Source: Sporosarcina sp. NCCP-2222 (GTDB lineage: Bacteria > Bacillota > Bacilli > Bacillales_A > Planococcaceae). From it: 64,000 nucleotides of DNA. Position numbers and translations under genes: made by a program. The stretch covers positions 51,480 through 115,479 of the forward strand of contig NZ_BQYK01000003.1 in the NCBI RefSeq assembly GCF_023168145.1. The letters run 5' to 3'. Of this stretch, positions 55,668-64,000 are shown in pieces (within the stretch, counting starts at the first letter, position 1; the number at the start of each line of letters is the position of its first letter). The notes under the pieces are model-generated. The model was not told where the DNA came from. It searched no databases and worked only from the letters and a program-made list of their open reading frames with translations.

Positions 55668-56465
55668 TTAGTCTGCCCTCACTTTTAATTCCTGCTCCTC
55701 CGACTGAGAAAGTACGGGGCCCATCCAATTTTTCAACTGGGCCAGGATTTTCTTCTCCAGTCGGGATACTTGCACTTGTGAAATCCCGATCCGTTCAGCA
55801 ATATCACTTTGGGTATAATCCAAGTAATAACGCATATAAATGATCGTCTGATCCCGCTTGCTCAATTTGGACACGACATCTCGAAGTGGAATATGATCAA
55901 AGACCCGCTCAGACCGGTCATCCCGCAATTGATCCATCAACGTGAGACTGTCCCCTTCATTTTCATATAATTGTTCATGCAATGATGCCGGATCACGAAG
56001 TGCATCTGAAGCCAGTATGACTTCATCAACTGTAACATCAAGCACTTCCGCTATATCGGAAATGGATGGTGATTTTCCATGGTTCTTAATGAAGTTATCC
56101 GTCGCATGCCGTATTTTAAAACTGAGTTCCCTGATGGATCGGCTCACCTTCACCATTCCATCATCACGAAGAAAACGCTGGATCTCCCCAACAATCATCG
56201 GCACAGCATACGTAGAAAACTTGACATCATACGAGAGATCAAATTTATCAATTGATTTCATGAGTCCGATACAGCCAATTTGGAACAAGTCCTCCAAATC
56301 TGCCCCTCTGGAGGCAAAACGCTGGACAATCGACCAGACAAGCCTCGTATTACCTTCCACCATTAGCCGGCGCGCATCTTTATTGCCATTCTGTGATTCT
56401 TGGATGAGCAACCTCATTTTTTCCTGAGTCAGCAGCGTGTCTTGTTTTTCAAGGGAAACGTCCAT
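55668..56465 (-). CDS. sigF: RNA polymerase sigma factor SigF
   Basis: First forespore-specific sigma factor, 265 residues. Region 2 (DLEDLFQIGCIGLMKSIDKFDLSYDVKFSTYAVPMI), region 3 and region 4 helix-turn-helix (SDIAERIGISQVQVSRLEKKI) are complete. Held inactive by SpoIIAB, whose gene precedes it by three bases. Last gene of the spoIIA operon. Confidence 0.97.
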   Translation of the reverse strand: MDVSLEKQDTLLTQEKMRLLIQESQNGNKDARRLMVEGNTRLVWSIVQRFASRGADLEDLFQIGCIGLMKSIDKFDLSYDVKFSTYAVPMIVGEIQRFLRDDGMVKVSRSIRELSFKIRHATDNFIKNHGKSPSISDIAEVLDVTVDEVILASDALRDPASLHEQLYENEGDSLTLMDQLRDDRSERVFDHIPLRDVVSKLSKRDQTIIYMRYYLDYTQSDIAERIGISQVQVSRLEKKILAQLKNWMGPVLSQSEEQELKVRAD

Positions 56466-56468
56466 AGG

Positions 56469-56915
56469 TCACCTCATACTGCTTGCTTCCGTCACCGGAG
56501 AAAATGTTTTTTCGAATTTCACGACAGTTCCATGCCCTACCGTAGACTCGACGGTTAATTGATCCGAAAAGCTTTCCATAATCGTAAAGCCCATTCCGGA
56601 TCTTTCCATCATCGGCTTGGTTGTAAACATGGGTTCCATCGCCTGCTCCACATCAAATATTCCGTTCCCCTCATCTTGCACAGTCATTGTCACCTTGTTT
56701 TCATCCATAATGGCATGGATTGTCACTAAGCTTGTGCCATCGCATTCATACCCATGAATAATCGCATTGGTCACCGCTTCTGATACGATAGTCTTAAACT
56801 CTGAAATCTCTTCAAGAGTCGGATCGAGCGGCGTAATGAAACAAGTCATTGCCATTCGAGCCAGCGCCTCGTTTTCTTCAATTGCGACAAAAGATAATGT
56901 CATTTCATTTCTCAT
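56469..56915 (-). CDS. spoIIAB: Anti-sigma-F factor and kinase SpoIIAB
   Basis: GHKL-fold serine kinase that binds SigF or phosphorylates SpoIIAA. ATP-lid motifs SEAVTNAIIHGYE (N box), VQDEGNGI (G1) and MERSGMGFTIMESF (G2) are present. ATG 56915 after GGAGGGG gives 148 residues and an 11-base overlap with spoIIAA. Confidence 0.96.
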   Translation of the reverse strand: MRNEMTLSFVAIEENEALARMAMTCFITPLDPTLEEISEFKTIVSEAVTNAIIHGYECDGTSLVTIHAIMDENKVTMTVQDEGNGIFDVEQAMEPMFTTKPMMERSGMGFTIMESFSDQLTVESTVGHGTVVKFEKTFSPVTEASSMR

Positions 56916-57255
56916 GTAAAACCCCTCCGATTTCACCTAGTGCAGTCTCCACCGTGCAATGTCTGATCATTGAACCTAAACCGGAAAAATTGAATATCTT
57001 CTCCATCGTGGCTGACGGATTCAGAATGACGGTCTCTCCGTTATACGGCACCAGGTCACGCATTCTCCCGAGAATCAGGCCGATTCCCGCGCTATCCATG
57101 AATGCTAACCTTTCCAAGTTCCAGATGATCGCTCTTACTTGTCCGGCATAAATCGAAGAGGAGATCGTCGAACGGATCCGGTTTGCTTCATGATTGTCCA
57201 ACTCTCCAGATAATGTAACCACAACAATTCCATCAATAGTATTAATCTCAGCCAT
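56905..57255 (-). CDS. spoIIAA: Anti-sigma-F factor antagonist SpoIIAA
   Basis: STAS-domain protein of 116 residues. The serine phosphorylated by SpoIIAB lies in LAFMDSAGIGLILGR. Dephosphorylated SpoIIAA frees SigF in the forespore. ATG 57255 follows AAGGAGGG. First gene of spoIIAA-spoIIAB-sigF. Confidence 0.96.
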   Translation of the reverse strand: MAEINTIDGIVVVTLSGELDNHEANRIRSTISSSIYAGQVRAIIWNLERLAFMDSAGIGLILGRMRDLVPYNGETVILNPSATMEKIFNFSGLGSMIRHCTVETALGEIGGVLHEK

Positions 57256-57350
57256 GCTGAATCCCTCCTTGTAGCGGAACATTCAACATCCGTCAGGCGA
57301 AATCCTTCCACGTGACAGAACTAGTCATACTACTTTCCAACCTTCTATAT

Positions 57351-57357
57351 TTCGACA
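57351..57357 (-). promoter_or_regulatory. Candidate Spo0A box upstream of spoIIA
   Basis: TGTCGAA on the minus strand matches the TGNCGAA 0A-box exactly, about 95 bases before spoIIAA. In B. subtilis spoIIA is activated by Spo0A with sigma-H. Confidence 0.45.
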
Positions 57358-57554
57358 CAGATCTGTTACGTATTCAAGCATGTCCATATCCTAAATCTTT
57401 TACACATGTTGGGAAAGAAATTGGAACTTATTGAATGTCTGCAGGCAGCAGCCGCTATATAGAAACAATAATACAGCTATGAAACAACATTCAGTTAAAG
57501 CAATTGCCAGTATTCAATAAAGAAATTGATGTCGAAGCCTGTGTTTTTGTACAA

Positions 57555-57594
57555 GAAAAAAACTGTGAAGCACACAATGTGTCTTCACAGTTTC
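57555..57594 (-). terminator. Terminator of deoB-pdp
   Basis: AAACTGTGAAG-ACAC pairs with GTGT-CTTCACAGTTT, followed on the minus strand by seven T. Confidence 0.9.
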
Positions 57595-57604
57595 CAATTA
57601 CTTT

Positions 57605-58912
57605 TCAGTTCATTATCGTTTTATAAATTAATGTTGGTCTATCGACTTGCTCCTGGCCGATATGAATATGCTTTTGCAGCATCTCAAGTGAAGATGTGAC
57701 GTCTGTCCGATTGGAATGGATAACCGCGAGAGCTTCACCTTTTTCCACATGATCACCAATCTTCTTATTTAAAACAATTCCTACAGCCAAGTCAATTTCA
57801 TCTTCTTTTGTTGCTCTTCCGGCACCCAGCAGCATCGCCGCAACTCCGATTTCGTCTGCTTCCATCTTGGTAATATAACCCGTCGCTGGTGCAGGCACTT
57901 CAATTTGGTAGTCTGCCTTTGGCATTAGCTCCGGATTGTGTACAATTTCAGAATTGCCGCCTTGCGCTGCTATCATTTTACTGAAGAGTGTAAGAGCTGA
58001 TCCATCCTCAATGACTTTCTGCAGCATCGTTTTCGCTTCTTCCATGGAAGATGCTTTTCCGCCTGCCATAATCATTTTGGAACCGAGAGCGATGCATAGC
58101 TCCGTCAGATCATCCGGCCCCTCTCCTTTTAGCGTATCGATCGCTTCTTTTACTTCCAATGCATTGCCGATTGCGTATCCGAGGGGCTGATTCATATCCG
58201 AAATGACCGCCATCGTCTCTCTGCCCACCTGCTTGCCAATGGCAACCATGGCCGAGGCAAGCTTCTCAGCATCTTCTAGCGTTTTCATAAAAGCGCCTTC
58301 GCCTGTCTTGACGTCTAAAACAATCGCGTCAGCTCCCGCTGCTATTTTCTTGCTCATGATCGAACTAGCGATTAGTGCAATACTTTCCACAGTCGCTGTG
58401 ACGTCCCGAAGAGCATATAGTTTCTTGTCCGCTGGTGTCAAATTGCCGCTTTGCCCGATCACTGCCAGTTTCAATTGATTTACCTGATTGACAAATTGCT
58501 CTTCCGTCAGCTCAATATGGAATCCTTCAATTGACTCCAATTTATCGAGCGTCCCCCCCGTATGGCCAAGTCCACGCCCGCTCATCTTGGCTACCGGAAC
58601 ACCGCATGCCGCAACTAAAGGGGCAAGGATCAGTGTCGTCGTATCGCCAACACCGCCAGTTGAATGCTTGTCGACTTTGATCCCTTCAATAGCAGATAAA
58701 TCAATTTGGTCGCCTGATTCGACCATCGCCATCGTCAAGTAGCCTTGTTCTTCTGCATTCATTCCCGAGAAGTAAATCGCCATCAATAAGGCACTCGCCT
58801 GATAATCTGGAATGGAACCATTCGTATAGCCTGTCACAAAAAATGTAATCTCATCTTTTGAAAGGACTTCTCCATTTCGTTTCCTTTCAATTATATCCAC
58901 CATCCTGAACAA
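57605..58912 (-). CDS. pdp: Pyrimidine-nucleoside phosphorylase
   Basis: Phosphorolyses uridine and thymidine to the base and (deoxy)ribose-1-phosphate, which DeoB next converts. 435 residues. Signature [15 protein letters not shown] and the phosphate loop [12 protein letters not shown] are intact. I start at TTG 58912, eight bases after AAAGGTG; GTG 58921 or ATG 58903 are alternatives. It stands where B. subtilis has pupG and dacF. Confidence 0.94.
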   Translation of the reverse strand: MFRMVDIIERKRNGEVLSKDEITFFVTGYTNGSIPDYQASALLMAIYFSGMNAEEQGYLTMAMVESGDQIDLSAIEGIKVDKHSTGGVGDTTTLILAPLVAACGVPVAKMSGRGLGHTGGTLDKLESIEGFHIELTEEQFVNQVNQLKLAVIGQSGNLTPADKKLYALRDVTATVESIALIASSIMSKKIAAGADAIVLDVKTGEGAFMKTLEDAEKLASAMVAIGKQVGRETMAVISDMNQPLGYAIGNALEVKEAIDTLKGEGPDDLTELCIALGSKMIMAGGKASSMEEAKTMLQKVIEDGSALTLFSKMIAAQGGNSEIVHNPELMPKADYQIEVPAPATGYITKMEADEIGVAAMLLGAGRATKEDEIDLAVGIVLNKKIGDHVEKGEALAVIHSNRTDVTSSLEMLQKHIHIGQEQVDRPTLIYKTIMN

Positions 58913-58917
58913 TCGAA

Positions 58918-60111
58918 TCACACCTTTTCAATTAATGAAGATAAGAAACTATCGCCGAACTCAGGCAGTTTGACGCCGAAATTCTCTGCAATTGTCGCAC
59001 CGACATCAGAAAAAGTTTTGCGCAGCGGCAATTCTGCCCCTGAAGCTAATGAAGGCGAATAAACTAATAGTGGAACAAATTCTCTCGTATGATCTGTGCC
59101 GCTATGAACCGGATCATTGCCATGATCCGCGGTAATGATTAATAAATCGTTTTCATGGAGTGCACCGATGATTTCTGGCAGGCGGGCATCGAAATCCTGC
59201 AACGCGTTGCCATAGCCGATCGGATCTCTTCGATGACCGAATAAGGCATCAAAGTCAACTAAATTGGTGAAGCTCAGTCCGCTGAAATCCTGCTTCATTT
59301 CTTCCACAAGCTTATCGACACCATCCATATTGCTTGTCGTACGGACAGCTTTCGTCACGCCTTCGCCATTAAAAATATCAGAGATTTTACCGACTGCAAT
59401 GACGTCATATCCTGCATCTTTCAGTTCATTCATCACAGTCCGGCCAAACGGTTTCAGAGCATAGTCATGCCGATTGGAAGTCCGTGTAAAATTACCCGGC
59501 TGGCCAACGAACGGGCGGGCTATGATGCGTCCAACCAAGAATTCTGGCCGCAGTGTCAGTTCCCTTGCAATTTCGCAAATACGGTACTGCTCTTCAATTG
59601 GTATGATTTCCTCATGGGCTGCTATTTGCAGCACAGGATCAGCAGATGTGTAGACAATGATGGCCCCTGTCTTCATATGCTCCTCGCCAAGCTCATCAAT
59701 AATGGCCGTTCCGCTTGCCGGTTTATTTCCAATTACCTTGCGGCCTGTTCTTTCTTCCAGCTCGTTGATAAGCTCTTCCGGGAAGCCTTCTGGATAGACT
59801 TTAAATGGCTTATCGATATTGAGACCCATCATTTCCCAATGACCTGTCATCGTATCTTTGCCGACAGAAGCCTCCTGCATTTTCCCATAGAAAGCAGTTG
59901 GTGATTCCATCGCTGGAACCCCTTCAATCTCCTTAATGTTGGATAATCCCATTTCAGCCATAGAAGGCATTGTTAATCCGCCCATCCGTTCCGCAATATG
60001 GCCGAGCGTATCTGCTCCAATATCTCCAAATTCCGCCGCATCCGGCGCTTCTCCAATACCGACAGAGTCGAGTACGATTAGGTGTATTCTTGCAAATTTC
60101 TTGTTATCCAT
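58918..60111 (-). CDS. deoB: Phosphopentomutase
   Basis: Alkaline-phosphatase-superfamily enzyme of 397 residues that interconverts (deoxy)ribose 1- and 5-phosphates. Metal ligands lie in [12 protein letters not shown] at the N-terminus and TADHGNDP with [10 protein letters not shown] at the C-terminus. Forms a nucleoside-salvage pair with pdp. ATG follows AGGAGGA. Confidence 0.96.
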   Translation of the reverse strand: MDNKKFARIHLIVLDSVGIGEAPDAAEFGDIGADTLGHIAERMGGLTMPSMAEMGLSNIKEIEGVPAMESPTAFYGKMQEASVGKDTMTGHWEMMGLNIDKPFKVYPEGFPEELINELEERTGRKVIGNKPASGTAIIDELGEEHMKTGAIIVYTSADPVLQIAAHEEIIPIEEQYRICEIARELTLRPEFLVGRIIARPFVGQPGNFTRTSNRHDYALKPFGRTVMNELKDAGYDVIAVGKISDIFNGEGVTKAVRTTSNMDGVDKLVEEMKQDFSGLSFTNLVDFDALFGHRRDPIGYGNALQDFDARLPEIIGALHENDLLIITADHGNDPVHSGTDHTREFVPLLVYSPSLASGAELPLRKTFSDVGATIAENFGVKLPEFGDSFLSSLIEKV

Positions 60112-60224
60112 ATAATAATATCCTCCTCAGTAAATAAATACCGCCTGCCTATTTTACGTAAATCGCTTTCATAGCGAATATATCCTTCTCCTAAACACAT
60201 TGCTTCAACCACTCATAAGATATT

Positions 60225-61142
60225 TTAGGCACGCGGATGGTACTTGACGTAAACATCCTTCAGTCTGGCCCTGCTGACATGTGTGTAGATTTGAGTCGTT
60301 GATATATCCGAATGACCTAGCATTTCCTGCACCGCCCGAAGATCAGCCCCATTTTCAATTAAATGAGTCGCGAAAGAGTGGCGCAAAATATGGGGAGTCA
60401 ATTCTGCCTGTATACCTGCCTCTGCTGCATGGCCTTTTAGTATCTTCCAGCAACCTTGGCGAGTCAACCGTGTGCCCCGCATATTCAAAAAAAGCGCATC
60501 GGCCTTCTTCCCCTTCAATAACTCAGGACGAGCCGTCTCCACATATATCTGGCAAGCTCTGATCGCTCCTGCCCCCAGCGGGACAATTCTCTCCTTTGAT
60601 CCTTTCCCAAAGATCCTGACAAACCCCATGGACAAATGTAAATCTTCCATATTGAGTCCTATTAATTCGCTGACGCGCATCCCTGTCCCATACATCAATT
60701 CGAGTAGAGCGACATCCCTTTTCCCTAGCGGTTTCGAGGAATCAGGTGAATTGATCAGTGCATCAATTTCCGATATGGAAAGGACACGAGGCAATTTCTG
60801 TTCCAATTTCGGCATTTCCAAATGAACAGTAGGGTCATGCGTCGATACTTTCTCCCTTACTAGGAATTGATGAAAGGAGCGGATGGAAGAAATATGGCGC
60901 GAGATGGTTCTTGTCGACTTTCCAAGGTCTTTTAGCTTCTGAAGATAAAGAAGGATAACTGCCCGGTCAATCTGCTCAAAAGATTCATACCCTTGCCCTT
61001 CCAAATGGAGGATGTAATCCAGTAAATCTCGTTGATAGGATACAAGAGTGTTTTTCGCAAGCTGCCTTTCTACCCGCAGAAAATGTAAATAGTCCTCTAA
61101 AGCAAATCTGGCATCTTTCAAAATAGCACCGGCTGTTTCCAA
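60225..61142 (-). CDS. xerD: Site-specific tyrosine recombinase XerD
   Basis: Resolves chromosome dimers at dif with XerC/CodV. 305 residues; N-terminal SAM-like DNA-binding domain and catalytic domain with residues visible in GTGMRVSEL (Arg), GKGSKERIVPL (Lys), HILRHSFATHL (His, Arg), LGHSDISTTQIYTHV (His, Tyr). TTG start six bases after AAAGGAGGG. Located between deoB and fur as in B. subtilis (ripX). Confidence 0.95.
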   Translation of the reverse strand: METAGAILKDARFALEDYLHFLRVERQLAKNTLVSYQRDLLDYILHLEGQGYESFEQIDRAVILLYLQKLKDLGKSTRTISRHISSIRSFHQFLVREKVSTHDPTVHLEMPKLEQKLPRVLSISEIDALINSPDSSKPLGKRDVALLELMYGTGMRVSELIGLNMEDLHLSMGFVRIFGKGSKERIVPLGAGAIRACQIYVETARPELLKGKKADALFLNMRGTRLTRQGCWKILKGHAAEAGIQAELTPHILRHSFATHLIENGADLRAVQEMLGHSDISTTQIYTHVSRARLKDVYVKYHPRA

Positions 61143-61277
61143 TGATATCCCTCCTTTTTTCCTAAAGTAAATGAAGGCCCTGTCCTCCAGTCGTACGCTC
61201 AGCGCATTACTTGCTCCAGGGGAAACAAAGAGTCTTGTCCACTATGTATGCGCAATGGGAAATACAATACGAAACGA

Positions 61278-61303
61278 CAAAAGGGATAGCATAACGCCAT
61301 CCC
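61278..61303 (-). terminator. Terminator of fur
   Basis: GGGATGGC pairs (one wobble) with GCTATCCC around GTTAT, followed by TTTTGT on the minus strand. Confidence 0.72.
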
Positions 61304-61306
61304 ATA

Positions 61307-61765
61307 TCACTTCTTTTTGTCGGGGCCTGCAGTTCGGCATCTTTTACATATGCCGTGGAAAGTAAGCCAATGATCTTTTACGTTGAAGCCATATCGGCTT
61401 TCCACGATCTTCTCAACATCTCCTAATAAATCTTCTTGGATTTCGTCCACTTTACCGCATTCAAGACATATTAAATGATGATGAAAACGAGAGGCACCTT
61501 CCTGGCGCAGATCGTAACGCGAGACCCCATCTCCAAAATTTATTTTATCGACGATTTTCAGTTCGGTTAACAATTCCAATGTACGGTATACTGTAGCAAG
61601 GCCAATTTCAGGTGCTTTTTCTTTTACTAGTAGAAATACGTCCTCTGCACTTAAATGATCTTCTTCGTTTTCCAAAAGGACCATAACGGTCGCTTCCCGC
61701 TGTGGCGTCAACTTATAGCTGGCCCCGTGCAGTTGTTTTTTTATCCGTTCTATCCGGCTTTCCAT
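61307..61765 (-). CDS. fur: Ferric uptake regulator Fur family protein
   Basis: Metal-sensing repressor of 152 residues with an N-terminal winged helix (YKLTPQREATVMVLLENEEDHLSAEDV) and a dimerisation domain with metal ligands HHHLICLECGKVDE and a C-terminal CKRC. By position beside xerD it is Fur and not PerR or Zur, though sequence alone does not prove the metal. Confidence 0.92.
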   Translation of the reverse strand: MESRIERIKKQLHGASYKLTPQREATVMVLLENEEDHLSAEDVFLLVKEKAPEIGLATVYRTLELLTELKIVDKINFGDGVSRYDLRQEGASRFHHHLICLECGKVDEIQEDLLGDVEKIVESRYGFNVKDHWLTFHGICKRCRTAGPDKKK

Positions 61766-61791
61766 ACGACGCCCCCCTCAACACTGAAACC

Positions 61792-61821
61792 ATTATAGCA
61801 AATGGTCAATCCGTGTGACAA
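61792..61821 (-). promoter_or_regulatory. Promoter of fur
   Basis: Minus-strand TTGTCA (61821-61816), 18-base spacer and a perfect TATAAT (61797-61792), 27 bases before the start codon. No classical Fur box is evident. Confidence 0.6.
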
Positions 61822-61853
61822 CAGAAAGGAAAACACCAGGACAGGTTTACGAT

Positions 61854-62366
61854 CTATCTAATGAAGATTTGGTAAATAAGCGCCTCCACTATTTGAATAC
61901 AGATAAAAAAAGTGAGCACAATAGGCAGCGGACGTAGATTCCGACGCTTGCGGGAATGCATTCTCTCAAAATATGGAGGGCTAAGAACCACACAATATAT
62001 TAATAGCAGAAAGCATATGATGAATTGGAAAGGAAACCACCAAACAGCATACTGGAACATGCCCATACCTGTTGACAGCAAGTAAGAGGATGATAAACCA
62101 AAGATTACACCCTTTAATGCGCCGACAAGCAAAACAATAGGACGAGTCTTCCGTTGGATCGAGAAAAGATATGCGACAGCGAAAAATAAGACAACCGAGA
62201 GCAATGTCCAAAAAATGGACGCTTCCTGATCAATAATCCTTCTATCTAGGAAATATAATAAGCTCTCTGATGCTTCTACACTAATTTCCCGGAAAAGCAA
62301 AGCACCTCCGATATAACCAATGGACAGTATGACGAATAAATGGATGATAGATAAGGAGCGGACCAC
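61854..62366 (-). CDS. spoIIM: SpoIIM-like membrane protein (divergent)
   Basis: Integral membrane protein of 170 residues with five hydrophobic segments (about 6-24, 52-70, 78-96, 107-130, 148-165). It occupies the place of spoIIM between fur and nudF and has the same topology, with short resemblances such as LKGVIFG and a YFL block, but is shorter than the 214-residue B. subtilis SpoIIM and aligns weakly by eye. If it is SpoIIM it would take part in septal peptidoglycan degradation during engulfment. GTG 62366, eight bases after GGAGG, is preferred over the GTG within the ribosome site. Confidence 0.68.
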   Translation of the reverse strand: MVRSLSIIHLFVILSIGYIGGALLFREISVEASESLLYFLDRRIIDQEASIFWTLLSVVLFFAVAYLFSIQRKTRPIVLLVGALKGVIFGLSSSYLLSTGMGMFQYAVWWFPFQFIICFLLLIYCVVLSPPYFERMHSRKRRNLRPLPIVLTFFICIQIVEALIYQIFIR

Positions 62367-62424
62367 GAGATGCACCTCCGTTTCATTTGTACACCTTATG
62401 CTTGTCCACTCTTAAATAACCCAC

Positions 62425-62961
62425 CTATTTCATATTTTTCGCATAAAGAATTGCATACAGCGTTTTAGCATCGAAAATTTGGCCATCTGCCACCAGCTGT
62501 TCGGCTTCTTCTATTGTACATTCCAAAATATCAATGAATTCATCTTCATCACCCGCTGCCGGATTTTCCACTTTTTGCAGACCTGTCGCAACATATAAAT
62601 GAATGACTTCGTCCGCAAATCCCGGCGAAGTCGCAAAGGACTGAATGTATTCGAATTGCTGTGCATGATACCCTGTTTCTTCCTCCAACTCCCGGATCGC
62701 CGTGATCCGCTTGTCCTCACCGGGTTCAATTTTCCCTGCCGGTATTTCTACAAGTGTCCGCTCAAGAGCTTTTCTGAACTGACGCACAAAGACCAGTTTG
62801 CCTTCCGCTGTTACTGCTAACACAGCAACTGCACCGGGATGTTTGACGAGTTCCCTTTTCGCCAGCTTTCCATCTGGCAACTCAACATCCTCTACACGTA
62901 GAGAAATGACTTTTCCCTCATAAATCGTCTTGCTGGCAACTGTTTTCTCAGTATGAATCAC
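62425..62961 (-). CDS. nudF: ADP-ribose pyrophosphatase NudF (Nudix)
   Basis: Hydrolyses ADP-ribose to AMP and ribose-5-phosphate. 178 residues; the Nudix box runs GKIEPGEDKRITAIRELEEE then TGY, near residues 78-100. GTG start. Neighbours match B. subtilis (nudF-spoIIM-fur). Confidence 0.94.
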   Translation of the reverse strand: MIHTEKTVASKTIYEGKVISLRVEDVELPDGKLAKRELVKHPGAVAVLAVTAEGKLVFVRQFRKALERTLVEIPAGKIEPGEDKRITAIRELEEETGYHAQQFEYIQSFATSPGFADEVIHLYVATGLQKVENPAAGDEDEFIDILECTIEEAEQLVADGQIFDAKTLYAILYAKNMK

Positions 62962-63051
62962 TGTTTCTCACAACCTTTCTTTGTCATCAAGCATGCTGCT
63001 TTTCCTTTTTACATTGACATTGTAACATGAACAAAACGGGAGGTGCTTTTA

Positions 63052-63954
63052 TTGAAAAAAAGAAGATTGGGAAATAGTGAATTATATGTTTCAGAACTCG
63101 GACTTGGCTGCATGTCTCTTCCTGCAGACAAAAGGGAAGCATCGGAAATTATCGAAACTGCCTTGGAAGCAGGAATTAATTTCTTTGACACAGCCGACCT
63201 TTATGGCGGCGGCCGCAACGAACAGCTTCTTGGCAATTTACTCACAACAAAGCGCGATCAAATTATTCTGGCTACCAAAGTGGGCAATCAAATGAATTCC
63301 GACGGTAGCAGCTGGACATGGAACCCCTCTAAAGAACATATTATGAAGGCCGTCAAGGACAGCCTGCTGCGACTCGGTACAGATTATATTGATCTGTATC
63401 AATTGCATGGCGGTACAATGGAAGATAATGCAGAGGATGCAATCGATGCGATGGAAACATTAAAAAAAGAAGGGATGATTAGACAATACGGCATCTCATC
63501 GATACGCCCCAATGTCATTGAACGCTTCCTTAAAAAGAGTGCAGCCGTATCTGTGATGATGCAATACAGTCTCCTCGACAGACGTCCGGAAGAATGGTTC
63601 AAGATGATATCGGACTTTGGCGTGTCAATAATTACGAGAGGAACGCTGGCAAAAGGTTTTCTCACGATGGACGGTTTACAACGCGCAGAGAAGTCCGATG
63701 GTTTTGGCACGTACTCAGCTAATGATCTATATAAGACACTTACCATGCTAAATAAGAAGACAGAAGATATTCACGCAGCCTCAATTGCTTTCAATTTAAC
63801 TCAACCAGTTGTATCAAGTGTGCTCGTTGGAGCCAGTTCCAAAAAACAATTGCTCGATTCGATCGTCTCATATGAAAGAGAAATGGACAACACGGTTATC
63901 GAGGACTTAAAAAACACCGTTAGACAGGATCGTTATCAGGAACACAGAGTTTAA
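63052..63954 (+). CDS. Aldo/keto reductase
   Basis: NADPH-dependent oxidoreductase with the (alpha/beta)8 fold, 300 residues. Catalytic tetrad regions: FFDTADLYGGGRNEQLLGN (Asp, Tyr), ILATKVG (Lys) and LYQLHGG (His). B. subtilis YqkF, located beside nudF, is a clear positional match. Substrate is unknown. TTG 63052 lies eight bases after GGGAGG; the GTG at 63043 is inside the ribosome site. Divergent from nudF. Confidence 0.9.
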   Translation: MKKRRLGNSELYVSELGLGCMSLPADKREASEIIETALEAGINFFDTADLYGGGRNEQLLGNLLTTKRDQIILATKVGNQMNSDGSSWTWNPSKEHIMKAVKDSLLRLGTDYIDLYQLHGGTMEDNAEDAIDAMETLKKEGMIRQYGISSIRPNVIERFLKKSAAVSVMMQYSLLDRRPEEWFKMISDFGVSIITRGTLAKGFLTMDGLQRAEKSDGFGTYSANDLYKTLTMLNKKTEDIHAASIAFNLTQPVVSSVLVGASSKKQLLDSIVSYEREMDNTVIEDLKNTVRQDRYQEHRV

Positions 63955-64000
63955 TAATAAAAAATAGGCAGTTTGTAATCTTTCCGAAATACTTTTGTAA

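Larger units (their letters stand above)
57256..57604. other. 349-bp spoIIA control region and pdp terminator
   Basis: Contains the spoIIAA leader, a TGTCGAA Spo0A-type box at 57357-57351, an AGGATAT...TTGAATA stretch near 57390-57370 that only loosely fits a sigma-H promoter, and the pdp terminator. No gene is seen. Confidence 0.6.

Noticed and set aside
62962-63051. TTGACA in the nudF-aldo/keto reductase gap as a plus-strand promoter
   Set aside because: The position where a -10 box should be is occupied by the ribosome site, so there is no room for a normal promoter.

Overview
The window comes from a spore-forming Firmicute of the order Bacillales. It carries spoIIAA-spoIIAB-sigF, spoIVA, spoVAF, sleB-ypeB and a spoIIM-like gene. 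Gene order follows the Bacillus subtilis segment from ypjD to nudF (mazG/dapB, qcrABC, aro genes, mtrAB-hepST, hbs-spoIVA, der, rpsA homologue, recQ, resABCDE-sigX, scpAB, lysA, sigF, xerD-fur). Losses and replacements relative to B. subtilis (no trp genes between aroH and hisC, no spoVAA-AE, no spmAB, no mgsA/bshB1 here) suggest a relative such as a Planococcaceae/Sporosarcina-type organism. That placement is an inference from gene order and protein flavour, not from a search. Nearly all genes lie on the minus strand; the plus-strand genes are ypjC, fer, a DUF309 gene and an aldo/keto reductase.

Layout. 1-4.4 kb: partial bshA (bacillithiol), dapB and mazG, YitT-family ypjC, a zinc metallopeptidase and ypjA. 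4.5-6.5 kb: the menaquinol:cytochrome c reductase operon qcrABC. 6.8-9.2 kb: ypiF, reoY(ypiB), ypiA. 9.2-15.4 kb: aroA-tyrA-hisC-aroH-aroB-aroC, the shikimate/chorismate/tyrosine supraoperon, then cheR. 16.4-17.2 kb: a gene-free block with two different phased tandem arrays. 17.3-21.6 kb: ndk, hepT-menG-hepS (menaquinone), mtrB (TRAP), folE, hbs. 21.9-28.8 kb: spoIVA, yphF-yphE, gpsA, der, an S1-domain protein, plsC-cmk. 29.5-38.4 kb: c-di-GMP receptor ypfA, germination genes ypeB and sleB, prsW, bacillithiol-disulfide reductase ypdA, a metallophosphoesterase, a LysM protein, recQ-ypbB. 38.5-41.6 kb: ferredoxin, the FMN-riboswitch-controlled riboflavin transporter ribU, and rsiX/sigX. 41.7-48.2 kb: the resABCDE cytochrome c maturation and redox two-component cluster, split by a repeat element. 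48.3-52.4 kb: rluB, a DD-carboxypeptidase, scpB-scpA, DUF309, ribT. 52.7-57.3 kb: a previously unlisted 35-residue membrane ORF coupled to lysA, spoVAF and the spoIIA operon. 57.6-64 kb: pdp-deoB, xerD, fur, spoIIM-like, nudF, aldo/keto reductase.

The genes interlock around respiration and sporulation. ResBC/ResA mature the c-type cytochromes used by QcrC; HepS/T and MenG make the menaquinone oxidised by Qcr. A shared TGTGAAC motif upstream of qcrA, resA and resD fits a common ResD control. BshA and YpdA are two ends of bacillithiol metabolism. SigX has an ECF-type promoter upstream of itself and its anti-sigma factor RsiX immediately downstream.

I saw no phage, insertion sequence with transposase, CRISPR, tRNA or rRNA. 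The features least explained by known biology are the phased GCCA arrays at 16.55-17.13 kb, the 127-bp inverted-repeat element at 44.5 kb, and the small ORF overlapping the lysA stop codon.
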